This document shows, in pieces, positions 22,091 through 27,426 of a stretch of 27,426 bases of DNA. Numbering within the stretch: the stretch's first letter is position 1; each line of letters starts with the position of its first letter. Source of the DNA: a virus; IMG/VR virus record IMGVR_UViG_3300034111_000393, positions 1 to 27,426 of that record; one strand, given 5' to 3'. Made by a program: the position numbers and the translations under genes. A model generated the notes under the pieces. The model was not told where the DNA came from and did no database searches. It saw only the letters and a list, made by a program, of their open reading frames with translations.

Positions 22091-24220
22091 ATGGCTGCAA
22101 AGCGCGGTTCAATTCTAAGCCTCCCCACTGTTGGACCCGGCGCAAGCTGGAACGGCACGGCTCTGTCAGGCGGAACCCCGCCGACAGACCCCACTAGGAC
22201 CACAGCCAAGCCTGCGATCCATTGGCTTGTGCCATCTGAGCTACGGTTTATTAGCGGAAACAACATCCCAATTGGCGTCGATGCGGATGCTAACGGCGGC
22301 GTTCAGCGCGTAGATTTCTGGGTTGAAGGCCGGATTTTTAGTGTCTACGCGCCCTACTTCTACCGCGACACAGACGCCAGCGGACGGCCTCGGTCCCGGT
22401 TTGGCTATTGGATTACGTTAAACGCGGCCTCCTTTACATCGGTTAGCACAACTGGCGAGGCGCGGATTTATGCCACCGCTTACCCGAACGACCCGACCAT
22501 GCAGGCCCGGACAATCGGCATTACCTCCGGCGTCCCGGCAACGGACAATCTCCGGGGTGACTACGCCCTGACGGTCTATCCGCGCGCTGCGGCAAACGAT
22601 TGGGTGAAGACCGTCGCGCCAACAGGGGCAGACTACACCACGATTGCGGCGGCAATAACGGCGGCGCGGGCGGCAACGGCAGAAGCGCCATTGATCACCA
22701 TTACGGCGACGGGTTCTTACGAACTCACCAGCGATGCCAACAACTACGCCAACGGAAAGGGCTTCTGCACGATAACCGCTTCAACCGGTGTGACGGCCAC
22801 CCTGGGACGGGCGGCGGCGTTCGCACCTTCAACGCCCGCTAGTTGGCCTTGGCTGCCGGGCTGGGACGGCATCGAGTTCCGGGGATCGGGCATCGTCTTT
22901 GATCAGCGCAACTGGTCAACGATCAACACGACAACCAAGCCCGCGTGGTTCAACGGCTGCAAGTTCACTAACAGCATCGGCACGCTCTACAGCTACTATT
23001 GGAACGGACTCATTCATCCCGGCTTTGGCGCGAATAACTCCAACTACTGGGATGACGTGACGGTTGAATACAACGCGCGCGGGAGCGCTTTAGGCAACCA
23101 AAGATATGTGCGCGGATGCACCATCAATCAGTATGCTGATGACCTCTTTACGGGGACGCACTATGTAGCAAATAACTATGTTCGATATTACGAAATTGCG
23201 TTTTTCATCGGCACTACTGAAGACCTCGTTACTGGCACTGTTACAAACTTCACCGGCCTGCGGATCAACGGGCCTGCAAACGCCACCGTGAGCAAGACAG
23301 CGGCGGATGCCCAAGGCGGTAATTTGCTCCTTCGGGTCAGCGGATCGACTGTGGCCACCATCGCGCTAGGTTACTATGGCAACGACACCAACCCGACAAT
23401 TGATGCTGTCGTCACGGCGATCAACGCCTACGGCAATGGCTGGTCAGCCAGCGCACAGAATAGCCGGGGAGCGATGCGCCCATCGGCGTTAGGCGCGACA
23501 ACTGGACACGCAGCCAGCTTTACGGATTTGGTGGCTACACCAACAATTAACTTGAACGCGGGCGAAGATTATCACGCTGATTGGTGGCAGGGGTACACGG
23601 GCGGCGTAACCCGTCAGAACGTCATTATTCGTGACAACACAACGCGGGACTCAGGCTTACAAGCAACTGCAAACGCAACTATATTTTTGGACGATGATGT
23701 AGGTACATTGTACGCGGATTTTATTATAAAAAACAACGTTTGGACGGGTCGCTACGGTGTAACAAGATTGGGGACAGACCAGCTAAGTCATGTTGTCTAC
23801 GACAACAACTCTAACGAAGCTCCAATATCACGCAGGCAATCACCAGCGGGTGATCAAATCTATTCCAGCTACAAGAACAATGCATCGGCGTTGTTGGCTT
23901 ACAATGCGGCGGGTACATGGGTTGGTGATGCACCTTGGATTAACAATTCATACATAATTGCCAACGGAAACGGCGCAATTTCGGGCGGGTCCAACTCTGG
24001 TAACTTCACAATCACCAAAGACGGAAACGCAACGACCTATTGGAAACTGTTGTTTGTGGATTATGAAAACGGCGACTATCGCCCGGTGACGGCGGGAACC
24101 TTGCTGTCAAACCTGAAAACCAAGATCAATAGCTTTGACGGCACGGGCATAGTCTATTCCACCTCTGACGTTGTGGGCGCGCGGTCCAAAAACGGCGGCG
24201 CACCGTCGTACCCGTTTTAG
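22091..24220 (+). CDS. Tailspike-like protein with right-handed beta-helix
   Basis: The product is 709 aa. The N-terminal 170 residues form beta domains (HWLVPSELRFISGNNIPIGV; RVDFWVEGRIFSVYAPYFYR) with Ig-like features. From WVKTVAPTGADYTTIAAAIT (about 173-192), the classic start of a pectin-lyase-like parallel beta-helix, it runs through coils rich in N, G and aromatic residues (GWDGIEFRGSGIVFDQRN; VTRQNVIIRDNTTRDSGL; ADFIIKNNVWTGRYGV) to about 640, then a short C-terminal region. Aspartates in LNAGEDYHADWWQG (about 490-503) are candidates for an active site, but no specific lyase or hydrolase can be named. It is probably the capsule- or LPS-binding spike. The segment about 23640-24010 is AT-richer than the rest. 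Confidence 0.78.
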   Translation: MAAKRGSILSLPTVGPGASWNGTALSGGTPPTDPTRTTAKPAIHWLVPSELRFISGNNIPIGVDADANGGVQRVDFWVEGRIFSVYAPYFYRDTDASGRPRSRFGYWITLNAASFTSVSTTGEARIYATAYPNDPTMQARTIGITSGVPATDNLRGDYALTVYPRAAANDWVKTVAPTGADYTTIAAAITAARAATAEAPLITITATGSYELTSDANNYANGKGFCTITASTGVTATLGRAAAFAPSTPASWPWLPGWDGIEFRGSGIVFDQRNWSTINTTTKPAWFNGCKFTNSIGTLYSYYWNGLIHPGFGANNSNYWDDVTVEYNARGSALGNQRYVRGCTINQYADDLFTGTHYVANNYVRYYEIAFFIGTTEDLVTGTVTNFTGLRINGPANATVSKTAADAQGGNLLLRVSGSTVATIALGYYGNDTNPTIDAVVTAINAYGNGWSASAQNSRGAMRPSALGATTGHAASFTDLVATPTINLNAGEDYHADWWQGYTGGVTRQNVIIRDNTTRDSGLQATANATIFLDDDVGTLYADFIIKNNVWTGRYGVTRLGTDQLSHVVYDNNSNEAPISRRQSPAGDQIYSSYKNNASALLAYNAAGTWVGDAPWINNSYIIANGNGAISGGSNSGNFTITKDGNATTYWKLLFVDYENGDYRPVTAGTLLSNLKTKINSFDGTGIVYSTSDVVGARSKNGGAPSYPF

Positions 24221-24266
24221 CCATGACCCAGCCAACCCACGCCGACCTAAACAAGAGAACCGCACC

Positions 24267-24524
24267 ATGACCGCCGAATCCTGGGTAGCCATTGCCGCCC
24301 TGACGTTTGTCGTCGTCGTCCAAGCGGGCGCATCAATCTGGTGGGCCGCAACGGTCAATTCCAAGGTTGCGGCGTTGGAAGCAGCGGCCAAAAGCCACGG
24401 CGACCTACGCGACATCGTGATTGAGATGCGTACCGAGATGCGGGGATTTCAGGGCGTCATCCGGGATTTAGCCGAGGGTATCAAAGACCTTCGCCGTCCA
24501 ACCCGGCGCGGGCAAGAGGGGTAA
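24267..24524 (+). CDS. Single-span membrane protein with coiled coil (lysis region)
   Basis: The 85-aa product has one transmembrane segment, WVAIAALTFVVVVQAGASIW (6-25), followed by a helical, charged tail (VNSKVAALEAAAKSHGDLRD; EMRTEMRGFQGVIRDLAEG) with coiled-coil character. The frame is open from 24171, but ATG 24267 gives the normal N-terminus and has AAGAG about 9 nt upstream. A 15-codon ORF (ATG 24223) ends with a TGA overlapping this ATG, so it may be translated by coupling. Being first in the lysis block, it could be a holin-accessory or regulatory membrane protein; it is not the i-spanin, which lies at 27126. Confidence 0.65.
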   Translation: MTAESWVAIAALTFVVVVQAGASIWWAATVNSKVAALEAAAKSHGDLRDIVIEMRTEMRGFQGVIRDLAEGIKDLRRPTRRGQEG

Positions 24525-24531
24525 CGTCTCG

Positions 24532-24765
24532 ATGGGTAAACTGTTCCGCGATTTATTCACCGGCAGCGATGGCCGAACATTTGCCATCGGGCGGATTGCA
24601 TCGGTCCCGACGCTCTTTTCCGGCCTTGGCCTTCCCCTTGGCGCTTTGGCAATGGGCCAGACGCTAGACTTTGCGGCGCTAGGGGTTTTTTACGGCGGCG
24701 TTGCTGGTGGCGTTGCGGCGCTTATTGGCTTAACTTCACATACAGAGCCCAAGGGTGGCGAATGA
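24532..24765 (+). CDS. Putative holin, two membrane segments, 77 aa
   Basis: The 77-aa protein opens MGKLFRDLFTGSDGRTFAIG, similar in pattern to small phage proteins with FTGxDxxTxDxGR. Two hydrophobic segments follow: IASVPTLFSGLGLPLGALAM (about 22-41) and ALGVFYGGVAGGVAALIGL (about 49-67). The C-terminal tail is short and polar (TSHTEPKGGE). Size, two spans and a 4-nt ATGA overlap with the endolysin gene make a class II-like holin likely, which would open the inner membrane for endolysin. AGAGGGG lies about 10 nt upstream of the ATG. Holins are too diverse to confirm by motif. Confidence 0.62.
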   Translation: MGKLFRDLFTGSDGRTFAIGRIASVPTLFSGLGLPLGALAMGQTLDFAALGVFYGGVAGGVAALIGLTSHTEPKGGE

Positions 24766-25187
24766 AGTACGCACTTGGCCCGAAGTCGCTTGCCAAGCTG
24801 GATGGCGTGCATCCCGATCTTGTGCGAGTCGTGAAGCGGGCCATAGCCATAACGCGGCAGGACTTCATGGTTTTGGAGGGTGTGAGAACACCCGCCCGCC
24901 AAGCCGAACTGTACGCGCAGGGCCGCACAAAGCCCGGCAAAGTCGTGACTTGGACGATGACCTCCAATCACTTCCGCAAGGCGGACGGCTACGGCCATGC
25001 GGTGGACCTTTGCCCCTTTCCGGTAGACTGGAACACGGCGTCCAAGTTTGACGACATTGCAGACGCGATGGAAAAGGCGGCTAAAGCGGTGGGCGTAAGC
25101 ATCAGGTCAGGTATGGATTGGGACCGCGACGGCAAGCGCCGTGAGGTTCGGGAGACGGATTCGCCTCACTTTGAGTTGGCCCGTTGA
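24762..25187 (+). CDS. Endolysin, M15 peptidase (VanY/L-Ala-D-Glu type)
   Basis: The 141-aa zinc peptidase cuts peptide cross-links of peptidoglycan. The family's LEGVRTPARQAELYAQGRTK (38-57) is followed by TWTMTSNHFRKADGYGHAVDL, with zinc ligands H70 and D82 (H79 nearby), and then DSPHFEL (133-139), where H136 is the third ligand and D133 the catalytic residue. Compared with enzymes that have SxHxxGxAVD, five extra residues (KADGY) lie between the first ligand and GHAVD. There is no signal peptide or cell-wall-binding domain, so it needs the holin. ATG 24762 overlaps the holin stop. Confidence 0.9.
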   Translation: MKYALGPKSLAKLDGVHPDLVRVVKRAIAITRQDFMVLEGVRTPARQAELYAQGRTKPGKVVTWTMTSNHFRKADGYGHAVDLCPFPVDWNTASKFDDIADAMEKAAKAVGVSIRSGMDWDRDGKRREVRETDSPHFELAR

Positions 25188-25369
25188 TCGATAACGCCCT
25201 CCCAATGGTCGCAGCGGTCCTGCACCGTGCCTATCGGGAGAACCGCCGCGCCTACGTCGAGGAAGCGTCACGGTTGATCCCTACAATGTCACCGTGGCCC
25301 AAGCGGCGAAGTTCCAAGCGAAGACCCATCCCCGGCGTCATTGACGCCCCCACGGACAGCGAGGGCTAG
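25184..25369 (+). CDS. Small basic hypothetical protein, 61 aa
   Basis: The frame starts at TTG 25184, overlapping the endolysin stop, and ends in a TAG sharing a base with the next GTG. The product, IDNALPMVAAVLHRAYRENR onward, is helical at first (VAAVLHRAYRENRRAYVEEA) and then basic and proline-rich (PWPKRRSSKRRPIPG). The ribosome binding site is weak, so reinitiation from the endolysin stop is needed; ATG 25205 is an alternative start. I do not recognise it. Tight packing between two coupled genes supports its reality. The adjoining phosphoesterase may be a partner. Confidence 0.5.
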   Translation: MIDNALPMVAAVLHRAYRENRRAYVEEASRLIPTMSPWPKRRSSKRRPIPGVIDAPTDSEG

Positions 25370-26475
25370 TGCCTACACCTGCACGAACGGACGAGGGGCC
25401 GCGTTCGCGCCGTTCCGTCAAAGAGCGTATTGAGGCCAAACTACGCCAAGGCCATAGGCCAAGAGGCATGACGGGCAACGGTAACGGGGCCGTTGCGGAA
25501 GCGGCGATTGAAGCCGTGGCAGAAGGCGAGTTCGCCACCGTTGGCGCGTTCAAGTCGGCCATGCTGGACTTGCCGCCGGAATGGGAACCGGATTGGTCAC
25601 TATACAGGGCGCAACGCTACCAGCAACCCGTTCCACTGTCGGTGCTGACACCGGCCCTAGAACCCTTCCCGATGGCCCCTAGCGGCACGCCACAGCGCAT
25701 TCTAGTCATCGGCGACCTACACAATGACCCGCGCCACGAACATCGCCTGAAGGTGCTAACGTGGGCGGCGCGCATGGCAAGCGAACACCGCTACGACCGG
25801 ATCATCCAGGTTGGCGACTGGTCGACCTTTGACAGCGTGAACCAGCACGACGACAACGCTACGGTGGCCGCAAGGTTCAAGCCATCGGTGAAGGTCGATC
25901 TGGAAAACCTCACCCAATCGCATCAGGCCTTCCGACGCGGGATGGCGGAAGACTATCGCCCCAAGCTCGACTTTCTGCTAGGCAATCACGAGAACAGGCT
26001 AGAGCGGTTTGAAAATGCCAACCCGGAAAGCGTCGGAACCTTTACTCTTGCTCGCGACGAGACTTTCGCCCAATTCGGCTGGCGGTCACGACCGTACGGG
26101 GAACTGTTTTACGTCGAAGGGGTCGGTTTTACACACCATCCGACAAACGGCGCAGGGCGAGCTTACGGTGGAAAAACGGGGCCTCAGCGCGCCGCGAACG
26201 AAAGTACCGTCCCTGTAGTCAGCGGTCACACTCACAGACGCCAAGTCCACGATAGCCCGAAGATTGGCCCGGTTGACGTCATCTCAATGGTTGAGGTCGG
26301 ATGCGGCCTTTTCTGGGGCGAAGTCGAATCCTACGCGCGTCATGGCTTAACGGGCTGGTGGCACGGCTTGGTCCCGATGACAGTGCAAGGCGGCGTCATC
26401 ACTGATCTTGAGTTCAAGTCCATGCTGACAATCCGTGACCGTTACAGCGATGACGGCGGCGACGTGAGGTCATAG
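25369..26475 (+). CDS. Calcineurin-like metallophosphoesterase with N-terminal extension
   Basis: The 368-aa product starts at GTG 25369, sharing a base with the preceding TAG. The two-metal phosphoesterase core begins at about 108, with motifs in order: ILVIGDLHND (D116, H118), IQVGDWSTFDS (D150), FLLGNHENR (N206, H207), GFTHHPTN (H256/H257) and VVSGHTHRRQ (H287, H289). All metal ligands appear intact, so it should hydrolyse phosphodiester or phosphomonoester bonds. The first 100 residues form an uncharacterised extension, with a basic helix RSRRSVKERIEAKLRQGHRP, which may bind nucleic acid. It sits between endolysin and spanin genes. The substrate is unknown: nuclease, nucleotide phosphodiesterase and other roles remain possible. 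Confidence 0.87.
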   Translation: MPTPARTDEGPRSRRSVKERIEAKLRQGHRPRGMTGNGNGAVAEAAIEAVAEGEFATVGAFKSAMLDLPPEWEPDWSLYRAQRYQQPVPLSVLTPALEPFPMAPSGTPQRILVIGDLHNDPRHEHRLKVLTWAARMASEHRYDRIIQVGDWSTFDSVNQHDDNATVAARFKPSVKVDLENLTQSHQAFRRGMAEDYRPKLDFLLGNHENRLERFENANPESVGTFTLARDETFAQFGWRSRPYGELFYVEGVGFTHHPTNGAGRAYGGKTGPQRAANESTVPVVSGHTHRRQVHDSPKIGPVDVISMVEVGCGLFWGEVESYARHGLTGWWHGLVPMTVQGGVITDLEFKSMLTIRDRYSDDGGDVRS

Positions 26476-26525
26476 GAGGCGGCTGGTTTGCACGCGGTCG
26501 CTTTCGTCAAGGCTAACTGGACATT

Positions 26526-27023
26526 TTAGGGTTTGGGAAAATTGGGGTTAGCAAATTCGCCAAAATGCTCGCAAGCAGCAACGTCATAAGCGCGAGCAGC
26601 GGCTTCCTCATCTGCATAAAGGCCCAAATGAAATTGCTGGCCGTTGATTCTGATGCGCGCTTGCCATTTAAGCATTTGTTTGTGCCAATGAACCCCAAGA
26701 AATTTCGAGGTCGCGCCAGCCCTGCTTTTGCAATTCCGCTGGTTTTCAGATTGCGTACACACTCGCAAATTAGTTCTGCGATTGTCTAATCCGTCGTGAT
26801 TGATGTGGTCAACAAACATGTCTGCGCTCGGGTTTAAGATGGCCCGATGCATCAAAATAGTAGCGCGTCTGCCATCATCGCGCTTTATGTTGCGGCCCGC
26901 ATACCACGCGCGCCTGTCGCGGCGAACGCACCACTTAAATTGCGCCAACTCCTCATAGTCTGCTGCGTCGACAATAGCGAACTTGCCTTGCGACAGCGGA
27001 ATGAGTTTGGTATTTTCAGACAT
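26526..27023 (-). CDS. HNH homing endonuclease with AP2 DNA-binding domain
   Basis: This leftward gene gives a 165-aa product from ATG 27023-27021, with GGAAAGG about 8 nt upstream; an in-frame ATG at 27098 is less likely because it lies beyond the terminator hairpin. It begins MSENTKLIPLSQGKFAIVD. The HNH_3 nuclease has ILMHRAILNP (first His), VDHINHDGLDNRRTNLRV (H-N core) and a trailing QSENQRNC. It is followed by an AP2 DNA-binding domain (FLGVHWHKQMLKWQARIRIN ... HLGLYADEEAAARAYDVAA). It is the only clear leftward gene in the late region, less GC-biased than its neighbours, and is most probably a mobile insertion between phosphoesterase and spanin genes. Confidence 0.88.
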   Translation of the reverse strand: MSENTKLIPLSQGKFAIVDAADYEELAQFKWCVRRDRRAWYAGRNIKRDDGRRATILMHRAILNPSADMFVDHINHDGLDNRRTNLRVCTQSENQRNCKSRAGATSKFLGVHWHKQMLKWQARIRINGQQFHLGLYADEEAAARAYDVAACEHFGEFANPNFPKP

Positions 27024-27048
27024 GGGGCGACCTTTCCAGAGGCGTTCA

Positions 27049-27086
27049 GGGCAGGCGCTTTGGCGAGCGGCCTGCCCCTTTTGTTT
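27049..27086 (+). terminator. Rho-independent terminator, rightward
   Basis: GGGCAGGC (27049-27056) pairs with GCCTGCCC (27070-27077). Three more pairs, GCT/AGC, extend the stem across a bulged G, with loop TTGGCG, followed by CTTTTGTTT. This is the strongest intrinsic terminator in the window. It would stop transcripts coming through the lysis genes. On the minus strand the same structure lies in the leader of the HNH-AP2 gene. Confidence 0.78.
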
Positions 27087-27125
27087 AGCGGAAACCACCC
27101 GTTACTGCAAGCAAGCGGAGATGCA

Positions 27126-27426
27126 ATGTTTCCATTTACCGTTACGCCACGCATCATCCTCGCCGGAATAGCCGCTACAGCCCTTCTAGCGACCGTGGGC
27201 GGGTTATACTGGAAGGGTAGACACGATGCCGCCGAACGGGCCAAGGCCGCTGTAGAGGCCGCTCAAGCGCAAGCGCGCGTGTCAGACGTGACGGCCAAGG
27301 CGCTCGACACCCACACAACCGAAGTCCGCATAATTCGCGAGAGGTCCGACCATGCGATCCAAGTTGTCCAGCAGGCCCCCGGCGCTGACACTCCCGTTGA
27401 TCCTGGCCTTCTCAGCGCTTGGCGTG
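27126..27426 (+). CDS. i-spanin (Rz-like), partial at right edge
   Basis: The frame starts at ATG 27126 with GGAG 5 nt upstream and is open to the window end (100 codons). The product has an N-terminal transmembrane anchor, RIILAGIAATALLATVGGLY (9-28), then a long helical periplasmic part (RHDAAERAKAAVEAAQAQAR; TTEVRIIRERSDHAIQVVQQ) and the segment PGADTPVDPGLLSAWR, typical of Rz-type i-spanins. These bridge to an outer-membrane o-spanin and fuse the membranes at lysis. An out-of-frame o-spanin start lies inside it at 27352. The alternative ATG at 27121 meets a stop after 16 codons. Confidence 0.78.
   Translation, partial: MFPFTVTPRIILAGIAATALLATVGGLYWKGRHDAAERAKAAVEAAQAQARVSDVTAKALDTHTTEVRIIRERSDHAIQVVQQAPGADTPVDPGLLSAWR
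27352..27426 (+). CDS. o-spanin (Rz1-like) start embedded in i-spanin, partial
   Basis: ATG 27352 lies in the +1 frame relative to the i-spanin gene, with GAGG (27341-27344, within GCGAGAGG) 7 nt upstream. The 25 visible codons give MRSKLSSRPPALTLPLILAF then SALGV: a basic N-terminus and a hydrophobic core, as in a lipoprotein signal peptide. The lipobox cysteine would lie just past the window edge. An embedded or overlapping Rz1 is the common arrangement in phages of Gram-negative hosts. The call depends on the unseen lipobox. Confidence 0.58.
   Translation, partial: MRSKLSSRPPALTLPLILAFSALGV

Noticed and set aside
18717-24220. Possible diversity-generating retroelement in the fibre region
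   Set aside because: No reverse transcriptase gene and no evident template/variable repeat pair are seen in the window.
24171-24266. Longer N-terminus for the lysis-region membrane protein
   Set aside because: The extra 32 residues overlap the tailspike gene and are Arg/Pro-rich; ATG 24267 places the membrane span at the usual position.

Overview
The window is the virion-structure and lysis block of a short-tailed, P22-like tailed phage or prophage, running almost entirely left to right. The call rests on a recognisable set: a P-loop large terminase, a P22-type portal, a scaffold, a P22-type coat protein, gp4-like and gp10-like tail-machine proteins and a run of long Ala/Gly/Gln-rich ejection proteins. 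There is no tape-measure, sheath or major tail-tube gene. The host is most likely a GC-rich alphaproteobacterium. This is inferred from GC-rich coding sequence and from a small protein resembling the head-spike base family of the Rhodobacter gene transfer agent. No integrase, repressor, replication gene, tRNA or CRISPR array is visible, so lifestyle cannot be decided.

Layout: (1) 1-333, two small leftward genes, the first cut by the edge. (2) 334-471, a divergent control region with a 13-bp direct repeat plus an inverted half-copy. (3) 472-6477, packaging and head: TerS-like, TerL, a 53-aa protein, portal, scaffold, coat, then a hairpin terminator. (4) 6544-8024, a small protein followed by an overlapping SAM methyltransferase and GT-A glycosyltransferase, apparently a two-gene modification cassette inserted between coat and gp4. 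(5) 8021-13890, gp4-like connector, a string of small beta-rich virion proteins including a spike-base-like protein, and the gp10-like hub. (6) 13909-18565, four probable ejection proteins. (7) 18717-24220, host-recognition genes: a fibre with a head-binding domain, a NUMOD4-HNH homing endonuclease, a 37-aa peptide, a beta-rich fibre protein, a polyglycine adhesin and a beta-helix tailspike. (8) 24267-27426, lysis: two small membrane proteins, an M15 endolysin, a small basic protein, a metallophosphoesterase, a leftward HNH-AP2 homing endonuclease, a strong terminator, and a spanin pair in which the o-spanin starts out of frame inside the i-spanin. Both spanins run off the right edge.

Genes are tightly packed. 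Many stops overlap the next start (ATGA, GTGA, TAATG), so translational coupling is widespread, and GTG or TTG starts are common. The most interesting points are the methyltransferase/glycosyltransferase cassette, a phosphoesterase inside the lysis cassette, a gene-transfer-agent-like spike base in a P22-like phage, and a possible leftward membrane-protein gene partly antisense to an ejection gene. I found no clear evidence of a wholly new system; these are the best candidates.
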